NCBI RefSeq assembly: GCF_015265455.1
Contig: NZ_CP054492.1
Location: forward strand, 1,426,001 to 1,490,000
Direction: 5' to 3'
Source: Candidatus Sulfurimonas baltica
GTDB lineage: Bacteria > Campylobacterota > Campylobacteria > Campylobacterales > Sulfurimonadaceae
Length of the DNA: 64,000 bases
In this document: positions 1-8,012 of the stretch, one piece after another
How positions within the stretch are numbered: the first letter of the stretch is position 1
Layout: every line of letters begins with the position of its first letter
Position numbers and translations under genes: made by a program
Notes under the pieces: model-generated
The model's database searches: none
What the model was told of the DNA's origin: nothing
The model's input: only the letters and a program-made list of their open reading frames with translations

Positions 1-1
1 C

Positions 2-364
2 AAAAAAACATCTTCAGAGAGAAAACTCTATCTTACTAAAGAGTTCAAAAAGAACCTTACACCACTATTTGACTTTGAGATTGAAGATGATGAAAATAGA
101 ATAATCTGCAAAGGTAGCAATAAGAACAAACGAACTGGCATAAACACTATTACTTTTATTCAACAGATAAATAAATATCTAAAATCAGTTCTTGGTAGTG
201 GCTACACATCGCACTCCTTTAGACAAGGAATTTTAAGTGACTTTGGTGCCAAGGGAGTTAATATCAAAATTATGAGTAAATTTATTGGACATTCTGATAT
301 TAAGACTACCCTCAAATATGTTCAGCCAACAGACGAAGATATTATGATGAATTTGATTAGGTAA
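2..364 (+). CDS. Tyrosine recombinase (phage-type integrase), C-terminal part
   Basis: The reading frame is open from the window edge to a TAA at 362-364, so only the last 120 residues are visible. They contain the end of the catalytic domain: HSFRQGILSDFG carries the H-x-x-R box, followed by FIGHSDIKTTLKYVQP with the G-H and the catalytic tyrosine of the phage-integrase family. The enzyme would cut and rejoin DNA at attachment sites. The N-terminal arm-binding and core-binding domains lie outside the window, so whether the gene is intact is unknown. It marks a boundary or a former boundary of the integrated region. Confidence 0.85.
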   Translation, partial: KKTSSERKLYLTKEFKKNLTPLFDFEIEDDENRIICKGSNKNKRTGINTITFIQQINKYLKSVLGSGYTSHSFRQGILSDFGAKGVNIKIMSKFIGHSDIKTTLKYVQPTDEDIMMNLIR

Positions 365-467
365 CAAGATATTTGCACCTAGCTATATTTTTAAGTGGCA
401 GTACTTTTTATTGGAACAAGGTAGACTAAAAAGATTGTATGATAGAATGCAGCCATAAAAAGGGTAT

Positions 468-632
468 ATGATGGCAACTAGTTTTAAAAATGGTAATGAG
501 GGAAAATATTGTTCTGTTTGTGATGACTGGAAAGAACTGCATGAATATCATAATGAAACAGCCAAAGGTTCTTCGCAAGGTGGCAAGCAAAATGTATGTA
601 AAGAATGTGTCCAAAAAAGAAATAAAAAATAG
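468..632 (+). CDS. Small zinc-finger protein with two CxxC pairs (54 aa)
   Basis: Two adjacent ATGs (468 and 471) open a 54-codon frame closed by TAG. The protein has CSVC at about residues 15-18 and CKEC at about residues 44-47, a four-cysteine zinc knuckle, with a lysine-rich tail. The spacing and the motif K-x-L-x-E-Y-H resemble the N-terminal zinc-binding part of phage recombination endonuclease VII-like and HNH proteins, but no nuclease part follows, so it may be a stand-alone DNA-binding peptide or a truncated relic. A longer overlapping frame at 490-675 lacks the cysteine pairs and was discarded. The ribosome site (AAAGGG) is weak and close. Confidence 0.55.
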   Translation: MMATSFKNGNEGKYCSVCDDWKELHEYHNETAKGSSQGGKQNVCKECVQKRNKK

Positions 633-720
633 TTCCTCTATAACACTGGAAGTATTTAGAAATCAACTTTATTAAACTTAAAATATTTCTTCATTCTTTA
701 AAGAAGAAGATGCTTCGAGT

Positions 721-945
721 TTAACTAAATACATCTATTTTAGATGTAATCGCTTCAATCGCAATATCTTGTAAATACAACGAATGGACTGACTTACAAT
801 AAGCTCGAAGTAAATCAATACGTTTATTGTTCCCTTGCAAATCAAAATCTTCATTCATTGAAAAGAATAAACTCATTACATACTCATCACTGACCTTCAC
901 ATCAAAATCTTGACTATGAATTTTTATAGTAATAATTTTATCCAT
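721..945 (-). CDS. Hypothetical protein, 74 aa, third gene of the DUF2958 operon
   Basis: A short acidic soluble protein with no signal peptide or membrane segment, which I do not recognise. Its start overlaps the end of the upstream gene (938-1483) by 8 bases, so it is probably translationally coupled and part of the same leftward operon. The N-terminal half looks beta-rich (MDKIITIKIHSQDFDVKV) and the C-terminal half helical. The operon context (DUF2958 first) suggests plasmid or ICE housekeeping. Confidence 0.6.
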   Translation of the reverse strand: MDKIITIKIHSQDFDVKVSDEYVMSLFFSMNEDFDLQGNNKRIDLLRAYCKSVHSLYLQDIAIEAITSKIDVFS

Positions 946-1483
946 TTTCTAGCTTTTGATCTAAATCTAAAAACTCTGTTCTAGATGTATCCTTACCCTC
1001 AAGAGTACTTATAGACTCTCTAATTAGTTCCACTAGCTCATCTACATCAAAATTTGAAGTCTTACTAGCACCATTATTGATAATAACATTTGAGACTAAT
1101 TTTAAAAGTGCTTCAACTTTAACAACATCATTTTTTATGTGGTAAGGGATAGTGTATTTATCAAGATAGTTAAATTCATATTCTACATCTTCCGATAGAT
1201 TATTAAAAGCCTGTTCTTCATCAAACTGTGAGTTCAAAAGGAAATCCATTAAATCAGACTTTTGTTCTTTCGTTACAATCTCTGGAATCTCTTCGTTAAT
1301 ACTACTAAATTTTAAAGTGTACTCACCATCATATTCATCACAATTTAGTAGGTCTATTATTTCAGACTTCTGACACTCTAAGTTTATGTATATATATAGT
1401 GTACCTCTTATGCCCATAATGCTACTTACTTCTGGATTGTTATAGATTTTGAAATTGAGTTGTTTATGAATGATTGATGTCAT
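938..1483 (-). CDS. Hypothetical protein, 181 aa, middle gene of the DUF2958 operon
   Basis: A soluble, strongly acidic 181-residue protein with no recognised motif, signal peptide or membrane segment. Its start codon abuts the stop of the DUF2958 gene (sharing base 1483) and its end overlaps the next gene by 8 bases, so the three genes are a compact operon. The C-terminal third is predicted helical. Function unknown. The acidic composition and the mobile context would be compatible with an anti-restriction or DNA-mimic role, but nothing specific shows this. Confidence 0.65.
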   Translation of the reverse strand: MTSIIHKQLNFKIYNNPEVSSIMGIRGTLYIYINLECQKSEIIDLLNCDEYDGEYTLKFSSINEEIPEIVTKEQKSDLMDFLLNSQFDEEQAFNNLSEDVEYEFNYLDKYTIPYHIKNDVVKVEALLKLVSNVIINNGASKTSNFDVDELVELIRESISTLEGKDTSRTEFLDLDQKLENG

Positions 1484-1785
1484 TAGTGGAGCTTCTTTAC
1501 TTCTGATAGAGGTGTTGGAGTAAAACTTGTATCTTGTTCTATTTTTAAACCAAATGGACCACGAACTGAGTTTAACTCGCTTAATGTAAAGTAGCCAAGT
1601 TCTAACTCATGCCCAGAAACTAATCCGAAACAAGTATCCTTATCTTCTTTAGATATCTCTGTGATGTACCAAGTCCAATTACTATCAGGTGTGAATAGTT
1701 TTATGTGACAGATGGGATCTTTTGTGTTTTCTGTGTCGTATAGGTCTGGCAGGCTTAAGAGTGCTTTTTGGATTAGTGTTTGCAT
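1483..1785 (-). CDS. DUF2958 domain protein (ICE/plasmid-associated)
   Basis: This 100-residue protein matches the recalled DUF2958 pattern along its full length: LPDLYDTEN near the start, then KLFTPDSNWTWYITE, FGLVSGHELELGYF, LNSVRGPFGLKIEQD, and a terminal FTPTPLSEV. The family is widespread on conjugative plasmids and integrative conjugative elements. Its biochemical role is not established. It is the first gene of a leftward three-gene operon. Upstream (1840-1921) are three ATGAGACA boxes that may be operator sites. Confidence 0.85.
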   Translation of the reverse strand: MQTLIQKALLSLPDLYDTENTKDPICHIKLFTPDSNWTWYITEISKEDKDTCFGLVSGHELELGYFTLSELNSVRGPFGLKIEQDTSFTPTPLSEVKKLH

Positions 1786-1839
1786 GAATAACCTTTTTAT
1801 TTATTGATTATCATCTTTAAAAGGTTCAGATACCCTACC

Positions 1840-1921
1840 ATGAGACAGGACATGAGACATATGGTTTAGTGAGTTTGATTGATTAGAGAAAAGTGTATTA
1901 AGAAGTTGACTTTATGAGACA
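1840..1921. promoter_or_regulatory. Three ATGAGACA boxes between divergent genes
   Basis: The octamer ATGAGACA occurs at 1840-1847, 1852-1859 (12-bp period) and again at 1914-1921. The boxes lie in the intergenic space between the leftward DUF2958 operon and the rightward gene at 1995, where a local repressor could act. This is a pattern observation only. No cognate regulator is identified. Confidence 0.3.
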
Positions 1922-1994
1922 GAGAAGATGGTGACTTATATCAAATAATGTTAGATATGATATTATTACCAATACAACTCTCGGAGCAATTGAT

Positions 1995-2303
1995 ATGATA
2001 ATAACTAAAGAAAAATTAAAACCATTGGAGTTTTATAGGAAACTTAGTAGCGTTGAGCAAGAAAAAATAAATAAAAACTTTTTACTATATTTAGAGAAAG
2101 CAAAAAAAGATTTAGGTAATTATGCATGTATAGTTGATATTTGTTTAAAATTGACATATGATGATTGTGAGTATTTCATTAATGACCCTGATACAAGAGC
2201 AGGTTATACGGGATTAAATGTTTTTAATGGTATAAGTTCCCAACTGGATAAGATTCTGAAAAACAGTGAATACTCCTTAAAATATTCGGAATATAAGACA
2301 TAA
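1995..2303 (+). CDS. Hypothetical protein, 102 aa
   Basis: A soluble, lysine-rich, mostly helical 102-residue protein without signal peptide or membrane segment. I do not recognise the family. It starts with ATG (MIITKEKLKPLEFYRKL), and the space in front contains AT-rich promoter-like sequence but no strong ribosome site. It is divergent from the DUF2958 operon and convergent with the duplicated module at 2315-3122. Confidence 0.5.
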   Translation: MIITKEKLKPLEFYRKLSSVEQEKINKNFLLYLEKAKKDLGNYACIVDICLKLTYDDCEYFINDPDTRAGYTGLNVFNGISSQLDKILKNSEYSLKYSEYKT

Positions 2304-2340
2304 TATTAAAATCTGGTGTGTTAGTTGGCATACTTAACCT

Positions 2341-2647
2341 TTAAAATGGTATATCTCCATCTAGTTGTACTAAAGTATAACTAAGATCTTCTTTTTTACC
2401 TAAAAAACTCTTCAGTTGAGATAGGGTCATAATTTACAAGACACTTAAAAGTATATACCTCATTTTCAAGATATTTCTCTAACTCTTCGCCTGAGGTAAT
2501 AGCTTCTAGTTTCTCTAGTTCAGTTTTGACATTATTTTCACTATCAAAAAGAATGACATAAGTTCGAAAAAATTCTAGCTTACCATGTTCATAGTCATAT
2601 ATAACTATCTGATATACATTTTTGATATCTGTTTTATCAACTCTCAT
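2341..2647 (-). pseudogene. Frameshifted paralogue of the 102-aa protein at 7128-7436
   Basis: The intact frame runs 2647 to 2396 (83 aa) and is closely similar to the 102-residue protein at 7128-7436 (shared VDKTDIKNVYQI / VNYDPISTEEF). It stops early because an A-run at 2402-2407 has one base more than the corresponding run in copy 2. Removing one base restores a frame ending at 2341 with a matching tail (EFLGKKE ... GDIPF against EFLGKKE ... GNIPF). The product is therefore a shortened version lacking about 20 C-terminal residues. Whether the 83-aa form works is unknown, as is the family. Confidence 0.75.
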
Positions 2648-2676
2648 ATCTTCTCCAAACTTAAACGCATCGTATC

Positions 2677-3006
2677 TTAATCATCAAAGTATTCATCATC
2701 ATTATCAAATTCATAAAACTTATCTTCAGCTTCTTGGATGATTGCAGATAAAGATACAAGGTCATTAATTTTCTTATCTGTGGTATCTATAAACAGAGCT
2801 GTCATCCACTCAGAATTTCCATCTTCATCATATGTTTTATAGATCTGAGTATGATAATCTAAAGAGTCCCAAGAACTACCTTCTAAGTTACAATTACTTA
2901 AAATTTCATGTATTTGCTGATCATCATAGTCGGTATGTATTGCTAACTCTGTATCTAATATTCTATTACTTTGTATGAACTCATCTATTTTTGCATATAT
3001 TAACAT
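2677..3006 (-). CDS. Hypothetical acidic protein, 109 aa (paralogue of 7466-7792)
   Basis: A soluble, very acidic protein (C-terminus EFDNDDEYFDD) that matches the product of 7466-7792 nearly residue for residue after the common start MLIY. It sits just upstream of the 83/102-aa gene and shares the promoter region with the divergent gene at 3114. I do not recognise the family. The pair is kept in both copies of the module, which suggests that the two proteins act together. Confidence 0.65.
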   Translation of the reverse strand: MLIYAKIDEFIQSNRILDTELAIHTDYDDQQIHEILSNCNLEGSSWDSLDYHTQIYKTYDEDGNSEWMTALFIDTTDKKINDLVSLSAIIQEAEDKFYEFDNDDEYFDD

Positions 3007-3113
3007 CTTATCACCATTTATTATTTGATGAAAATTATAGCAAAAAGATGAATATTAAAAACATTAACCATTCTTTTAGAACATTTTAGGTTAAATAATA
3101 CAAAAGGTATTAA

Positions 3114-3578
3114 ATGAAATTTATCACACTATTACTATTTACACTAATATCACTACAAGCTCAAAACTTCACAAAAGAAAATCTTCTTGGCATGTGGGAA
3201 ATATCATCTGCAAAAATCAATAAAACGGTTGCTTTTGGTAACTACATAGGTAAAGAGAGAAATGAGGTTCTAGAACTTCTTTTTAATACTCAAGGCCAGA
3301 TGAAAATTGTAAAAACTGCTGAAGTATATAATTATGAAGTAGTGCAAGGACAGCTAAAAATATACGATACTAAGATTTATCGAAATGGCTATAAAGTAAA
3401 AAGAAAAAATCGCTATGACCTTTTTAAAATTATAGGCTCTTTCGAAGGATGTGATCTTGTTAAACTTATGGAAAAAAAGATACCAGGTTATAACCCTAAA
3501 CGAGACTTGAAAATGTGTAAAATCTCAGGCATGCCACAACCAACTTATGAAAGTGACATTTCAAACTATAAGTTTTAA
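3114..3578 (+). CDS. Exported lipocalin-like protein, 154 aa
   Basis: Residues 1-17 are a clear Sec signal peptide (MKFITLLLFTLISLQAQ), so the product is exported to the periplasm or beyond. The mature part begins with ENLLGMWEISSAKIN, the G-x-W start typical of lipocalin-like domains, and is predicted beta-rich. There are two cysteines (GCDL and KMCK). Its first codons and promoter are duplicated at about 7900, where the rest of the gene is missing. The next gene starts two bases after its stop codon. Confidence 0.6.
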   Translation: MKFITLLLFTLISLQAQNFTKENLLGMWEISSAKINKTVAFGNYIGKERNEVLELLFNTQGQMKIVKTAEVYNYEVVQGQLKIYDTKIYRNGYKVKRKNRYDLFKIIGSFEGCDLVKLMEKKIPGYNPKRDLKMCKISGMPQPTYESDISNYKF

Positions 3579-3580
3579 TA

Positions 3581-3760
3581 ATGAAAGAAAAATTAATGAG
3601 AGAAAGACCTAATTTTCAAACTCCAGAGTCCTTGGCATTTAGAGAGAGAATGAAAAACCAAGTATGGGATAATGAACCAGGGAAGCCGTCACTTAGTGAA
3701 GAACAAATTGAAGATATTGCAGACGCTTTCGTGAAAGAACAACAAAAAGGAAAAAAGTGA
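3581..3760 (+). CDS. Small hydrophilic protein (59 aa) coupled to the VirD4-like gene
   Basis: An ATG at 3581 opens a 59-codon frame closed by TGA at 3758-3760, and the GTG start of the VirD4-like gene (3757) overlaps this stop in a GTGA arrangement, a signature of translational coupling. The peptide is charged and helical (SLSEEQIEDIADAFVKEQ). It has no recognised domain. The tight coupling suggests a partner or chaperone of the ATPase. Confidence 0.6.
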   Translation: MKEKLMRERPNFQTPESLAFRERMKNQVWDNEPGKPSLSEEQIEDIADAFVKEQQKGKK

Positions 3761-5703
3761 CACTAGGACTAATCAAAGATACAAAGTTAAAAGAAGAGAC
3801 ACCATTAGTTGATGTAAATTTCACGCATTCACTCTGTATTGGACAAACGGGAAGCGGTAAGACTACTTCATTTATCTATCCAAATATTAAAAACAGAATG
3901 GAATTAGGTCATGGGATACTTTTCTTTGATATTAAAGGAAGTGAGCATTTAGCGCTAAAAAAGCTGGCTTCAGATGCCGACAGACTTGATGACGTAATCG
4001 AGATAGGTAAGCCTTGGGGTTCAAATATTAACATCATAGAGTCTCTTAACAACAGAACTTTTGCAACATTACTTATGGAAATCGTTGGGGAGCCTGCTAA
4101 TGGAGGGAGTAATACATTCTTCTATAATGAAGCAATAAGCCTAGGTTCGAGTATATTTAATACACTCAAACTGAAATCTATAATCTCTAAAGAGCTGCAT
4201 GAACTAGATAAAGATACCTCGTTTGTATTAGAAAAGTATTTTACTCTAGGTGACCTATATAGTATTATTTACAATATTGATACCCTTTATGAATTTATTC
4301 AAGATGGTAAAAAATTTCTTAAAAGTTTACATAGTTTTATAATTCGTAATACTGAATATTATCACGGTGAGAAGAGTGAAGTATATAAAAATATAGTTCT
4401 CAACTACTCTAATATGAAAGTAGGAATGAAGTATTTCACCAAATACGATGTTGAAGCAGATAGTAGGAGTAGTGGTGAAAAGTTTGAAGCATCTCTCTTG
4501 TCTGTTATTAGCACTCTTTCATCAGGATTTAGTTTTATGTCTACATCCTCTGCAAAGTACATTTCTGAAAAAGAAAACCCTTTAGGCATAGTAGAATCAT
4601 TACAAGATGGAAAAATCATCATCATAAACGTTAGAGTAATACCAGATACTATACTCGAGTTGATGTTAGATCAGATATTTGAGAAAATGATTGACTTAAA
4701 TCTTCAAAGCGAAAAGGACAAAAAGCCAATATCCATCTTTATAGACGAAGCGCAAAGACTTATAAACAAAGACATTCCTCTAGACGTGCTTAGAAGCTCA
4801 AAAGTAGATGTTCTTATGGCTGTACAAAGTGAAATCCAGCTCATTAGTAAGTTTAAATCAAGAGAAGATTGGCAACAGATCTCTGTAAATATTGCTCAGA
4901 AATATGCGTTTAGATCTTCATTTTTTGGTGGAGATCATCTACTCTCTTTTTACGTAGATACAGCGACGTTAAATATATTTGAGTATGCAAAAGAGCATGA
5001 TGCAAATAAACTTAGAGCAAAACCAATATTCTTAAATAAAGAGGATTTTGACAATGTTGAGCATAGTTATCAGCATAAGGTATTAAAACTAAAAAATATA
5101 GAAAAAAATGAGATACTCTTTTATGACGTAACACACTTTGAAAATGAGAGAGAAGTGATACTCATAAACACTAATACTAAACAAAAGAAGTATAGAAAAC
5201 TCTTTACAGATTTTCAAGACAAGCTTATAGAGAATGAGATCAAGTTCTATCTAAAAGAGCCTATTGAAAGTCTTGTAACAATGCATCCCGTTCCACAAGA
5301 CAAACTTCAAATCATGTATGATAAATATAAAAAGTATAATAAGACTAGATTGGAGCAAACCTTTGTTAGTAGATTTTCAACGCAAGACAAAGCCTTCTCT
5401 TGTACGTATGACATTGGAGAGCTACTTGCTAAGAACGATGAAGATACGGATATATTAGATATATATGATTCGCTTATACGCGATGAGTTTTCAGAGGAAT
5501 TAACAATAGATGAATACTCTGAGGATGATAAAATTATAACAAACGAATGTGAAGAACTCGCAACCACCCTAGTGGCTTTACTTGAAGAAAATGGTGTATT
5601 TGTAATTAATAATAAAGACTTTTTCAGCGTTTACTTTATGAGAGAAATCCCTGATGTTACACCTGTGCAGTTGCGTTTACAATTTGATGATTTAAATGTA
5701 TAA
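3757..5703 (+). CDS. VirD4/TraD-like coupling ATPase, 648 aa
   Basis: Walker A GQTGSGKTT is at residues 29-37, followed by ILFFDIKGSEH at about 54-64, a motif of type IV coupling proteins (VirD4/TraD/TraG). Walker B ISIFIDEAQ is at about 325-333. Such ATPases bring DNA or protein substrates to a type IV secretion channel. Unlike classical VirD4 it has no N-terminal membrane segments: the P-loop begins almost at the start, so it may be soluble or recruited by another protein. Residues after about 480 form an acidic tail without a recognised domain. GTG start, coupled to the 59-aa gene. No relaxase or mating-pair genes are present in the window, so transfer would need factors elsewhere, or the ATPase may serve a defence or plasmid-partition-like role. 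Confidence 0.8.
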   Translation: MTLGLIKDTKLKEETPLVDVNFTHSLCIGQTGSGKTTSFIYPNIKNRMELGHGILFFDIKGSEHLALKKLASDADRLDDVIEIGKPWGSNINIIESLNNRTFATLLMEIVGEPANGGSNTFFYNEAISLGSSIFNTLKLKSIISKELHELDKDTSFVLEKYFTLGDLYSIIYNIDTLYEFIQDGKKFLKSLHSFIIRNTEYYHGEKSEVYKNIVLNYSNMKVGMKYFTKYDVEADSRSSGEKFEASLLSVISTLSSGFSFMSTSSAKYISEKENPLGIVESLQDGKIIIINVRVIPDTILELMLDQIFEKMIDLNLQSEKDKKPISIFIDEAQRLINKDIPLDVLRSSKVDVLMAVQSEIQLISKFKSREDWQQISVNIAQKYAFRSSFFGGDHLLSFYVDTATLNIFEYAKEHDANKLRAKPIFLNKEDFDNVEHSYQHKVLKLKNIEKNEILFYDVTHFENEREVILINTNTKQKKYRKLFTDFQDKLIENEIKFYLKEPIESLVTMHPVPQDKLQIMYDKYKKYNKTRLEQTFVSRFSTQDKAFSCTYDIGELLAKNDEDTDILDIYDSLIRDEFSEELTIDEYSEDDKIITNECEELATTLVALLEENGVFVINNKDFFSVYFMREIPDVTPVQLRLQFDDLNV

Positions 5704-5750
5704 AATTTAGAAATATTATTTTTAAAGGATATACAATAATACTTAATAAT

Positions 5751-5969
5751 TTGAATTTAGCTACAGAGAAGATGAGTTTTGAAGATTTAACATTTATACT
5801 AAATGGTGCATCTGAAGAAACGATCAGTGAATTTTTTGGTAATATTCAAACATATATACCATCTGACGATTTTTTCTCTTTTCTTAATTTTGTAATTAAA
5901 AATGATAAGAAATTATTAGAAAAATTTAAACTCAATAAAGAGATCAGTAAAATAATTTTATCTCTGTAG
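5751..5969 (+). CDS. Hypothetical protein, 72 aa
   Basis: A short helical, acidic frame following the VirD4-like gene in the same direction. The start is uncertain: TTG at 5751 has no well-placed ribosome site, ATG at 5772 would give 65 residues, and the AAAGGA at 5725-5730 would suit a start further left. No family is recognised. It may be the last gene of the VirD4 operon. Confidence 0.45.
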   Translation: MNLATEKMSFEDLTFILNGASEETISEFFGNIQTYIPSDDFFSFLNFVIKNDKKLLEKFKLNKEISKIILSL

Positions 5970-6154
5970 ATAGATGTTACTGATTTTTTCTCTAATTTGA
6001 AAATAAATGATCAATAGCAGGTTTTCAATACCATTAAATCTAAATATTGATGTCTCTATTCCAAGAGACAGAGACTCCAGCTGTTTATTGAGTCAAATTG
6101 TATGAATAAAAATTAGCTAGCTGCCCGAGAAGTTTTAACTTTAGTCTTCATAAT

Positions 6155-6379
6155 TTATAACAAAAATTTAAATAAAACAAAGAGCACAACACTCATAAGA
6201 AATAGTTCCAATATCAGTGTTCTTCTATTAGTTAAAAGTAAAAACTCTTTTTTAAATGTTGTATCTCTTTGGCGTTTTCTCTCATACCCCACAGCAGATG
6301 CGACAGCAAAAAAGAGTACATTAACATATATGACTATGAAAAATAAAAAGCTGTTTATAATCTCAATACTATATATCAT
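6155..6379 (-). CDS. Small two-segment membrane protein, 74 aa
   Basis: Two hydrophobic segments (about residues 8-30 and 55-74) flank a basic loop (GYERKRQRDTTFKKEF). A decayed homologue lies at 12985-13197 next to the STAND/DHH locus, with the same loop pattern (RYERKSGKDSTFKKEF). I do not know the family. The architecture would fit a small membrane-acting effector or anchor. A frame without a good start codon ends with TGATG across this start, so an upstream partner may have been lost. Confidence 0.6.
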   Translation of the reverse strand: MIYSIEIINSFLFFIVIYVNVLFFAVASAVGYERKRQRDTTFKKEFLLLTNRRTLILELFLMSVVLFVLFKFLL

Positions 6380-6557
6380 CAGTCTCTATTGTGTTCATTA
6401 AAGTCATCACCTGTAAAGCTTTTTATCTGTTCTATTATGACGGGATTATAGTATAGTTGTCCATTAATTATTATAAATAGATTAAGAAAACTTGCAGAGA
6501 TATTTAAATGTATGCTGGTAATTCTCTATAGCATCAGCTTACGTGTGTCACCACTCT

Positions 6558-7118
6558 TTATTGGCCGTTATACAGCTCAAAAATAGCACTTCTAATACTC
6601 TGACTGTAAACAGCATTAAAGCCACTGTATTCATTCGTTCCACTAAAAAAAGGTAGCTTATTTAAGTTTTGTATACCGGCATAGTAAAATCCGCCAGTTT
6701 GCTCAAAATGTTTTAATGCATTTGCTTTCATGATATGCACATAAGGCTCTTTGTTTGTTAGAAGATAAAAATATACGGGAGTACTGTCTTTTATAAAATC
6801 GGCATATTGTTCGTGCCACTCTTTAGAATATTTTACTAAGTCATCATCTGAAATGTTTGCTCTGTATTTTACCTCTACGAATGAAGCATTGTCTCCACTT
6901 GGGTGCACGACTAAAAAGTCTGGCATATACTGCATACGATTTTTCAGAGATGCAACAGCTTTTCTACCACTTTGTAACTTTGCAAATGCTGGAGACAGTT
7001 CTTCTATGCCAACTTTATTGACATGGCATCCCATCAACTCAAAGTGATGTTTACAGATAAGTTCTGCAAAGTCACCTTTAATTTTTTTTATTTTAAACTC
7101 GGGTGTGTTAGTTGGCAT
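6558..7118 (-). CDS. PD-(D/E)xK-type nuclease domain protein, 186 aa
   Basis: The first third has GDFAELICKHHFELMG (conserved glutamate helix), followed by MPDFLVVHPS and FVEVKYRA, together the E ... PD ... ExK signature of the PD-(D/E)xK nuclease fold, with probable active-site residues D in PDF and E, K in EVKYR. Such small single-domain proteins include restriction-like and recombination nucleases. Start ATG at 7118. The first codons of this gene are repeated at 2315-2330 in the duplicated module, where the remainder is absent. It lies downstream of the 102-aa and 109-aa genes and is probably co-transcribed with them. Confidence 0.7.
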   Translation of the reverse strand: MPTNTPEFKIKKIKGDFAELICKHHFELMGCHVNKVGIEELSPAFAKLQSGRKAVASLKNRMQYMPDFLVVHPSGDNASFVEVKYRANISDDDLVKYSKEWHEQYADFIKDSTPVYFYLLTNKEPYVHIMKANALKHFEQTGGFYYAGIQNLNKLPFFSGTNEYSGFNAVYSQSIRSAIFELYNGQ

Positions 7119-7127
7119 ACTTAACCT

Positions 7128-7436
7128 TTAAAATGGTATATTTCCTTCTTGTACTACTATTGAAGTCTCACTAGGAGTTTCTTTTTTACCTAAAAATTCT
7201 TCAGTTGAGATAGGATCATAATTCACAAGATACTCAAAAGCATACTCTTCATTTTCAAGATATATTTCAAGCTCTTCCCCTGAGCAAATAGTTTCAAGTT
7301 TTTCTAGTTCAGATTTTACATTATTTTCATTATTAAAAAGAATGACATAAGTTCTTAAAAACTCTAATTTACCATATTCATAGTCATATATAGCTATCTC
7401 ATATACATTTTTGATATTTGTTTTATCTACCTGCAC
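7128..7436 (-). CDS. Hypothetical protein, 102 aa (intact paralogue of 2341-2647)
   Basis: A soluble acidic protein with a beta-rich N-terminal half (VDKTNIKNVYEIAIYDYEYGKLEF) and a helical middle rich in glutamate. It is the full-length member of the duplicated pair. The gap to the nuclease gene is 9 bases and to the 109-aa gene 29 bases, so the three are probably one operon. Family not recognised. Confidence 0.65.
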   Translation of the reverse strand: MQVDKTNIKNVYEIAIYDYEYGKLEFLRTYVILFNNENNVKSELEKLETICSGEELEIYLENEEYAFEYLVNYDPISTEEFLGKKETPSETSIVVQEGNIPF

Positions 7437-7465
7437 ATTTTCTCCAAATTCAAACGCATTACTTC

Positions 7466-7792
7466 TTAATCATCAAATAATTCATCATTATCAAACTCAT
7501 AGAACTTATCTTCAGCCTCTTGGATTATGGCAGATAAAGATACAAGATCATCAATTTTCTTATCTGTAGTATCTATAAACAGAACTGTCATCCACTCAGA
7601 GTTTCCATCTTTATCATAGGTTTTGTAGATCCGAGTGTGATAATCTAAAGACTCCCATGAGCTACCTTCTAGGTTACAATTACTTAAAATTTTATGTATT
7701 TGCTGATCATCATAGTCGGTATGTATCTCTAGTTGTGTATCTAATGTTTTTCCACTTTGTATAAACTCATCTATTTCTTGATATATTAACAT
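7466..7792 (-). CDS. Hypothetical acidic protein, about 108 aa (paralogue of 2677-3006)
   Basis: The frame is open back to 7930, but the start MLIY at 7792 is preferred because it is preceded by GGTGATAAG and aligns with the start in copy 1. The 46 residues further upstream are simply the repeated promoter region read through. It is a highly acidic protein (tail EFDNDELFDD) of unknown function, conserved with its neighbour in both module copies. Confidence 0.65.
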   Translation of the reverse strand: MLIYQEIDEFIQSGKTLDTQLEIHTDYDDQQIHKILSNCNLEGSSWESLDYHTRIYKTYDKDGNSEWMTVLFIDTTDKKIDDLVSLSAIIQEAEDKFYEFDNDELFDD

Positions 7793-8012
7793 CTTATCAC
7801 CATTTATTATTTGATGGAAATTATAGCAAAAAGATGAATATTTTAAAACATTAACCATTCTATTATAACAATTCAGGTTAAATAACAACAAAGGTTTAAA
7901 ATGAAATTTTATAATGGCCTGAAAAATCAAGACAACTTTTTAGCTTAATTTGATTTCCACCTCTATACACTGAGTATGTTATCTCCAAAAGTAAATCTTT
8001 GACCCTAATATT

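Larger units (their letters stand above)
2315..3122. repeat. Duplicated 0.8-kb module, copy 1 (direct repeat with 7102-7912)
   Basis: This segment matches 7102-7912 in the same orientation almost end to end. It covers the start of a nuclease gene, a 102-aa-type gene, a 109-aa gene, their promoter region and the first codons of a divergent MKF gene. The outer edges fall inside genes: here the nuclease gene is cut to its first codons (MPTNTPDF, then divergence), while at copy 2 it is the MKF gene that is cut. The two copies bracket the VirD4-like locus. Confidence 0.8.
7102..7912. repeat. Duplicated 0.8-kb module, copy 2
   Basis: Direct-repeat partner of 2315-3122. On the right side the first codons of the exported MKF gene (atgaaatttt at about 7901) persist, but the frame then reads an unrelated sequence and stops. 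On the left side the nuclease gene is complete. Copy 2 therefore looks like the parent of the nuclease end and copy 1 the parent of the MKF end. Confidence 0.8.

Noticed and set aside
490-675. 61-codon rightward frame
   Set aside because: It overlaps the 468-632 frame that carries the paired CxxC motifs, and its own translation shows no domain-like pattern.
6380-6557. Frame ending TGATG across the start of the 74-aa gene
   Set aside because: No acceptable start codon or ribosome site, so it was noted only as a possible relic.
7793-7930. N-terminal extension of the protein at 7466-7792
   Set aside because: It reads through the duplicated promoter region, and the other copy starts at the MLIY methionine with a good ribosome site.
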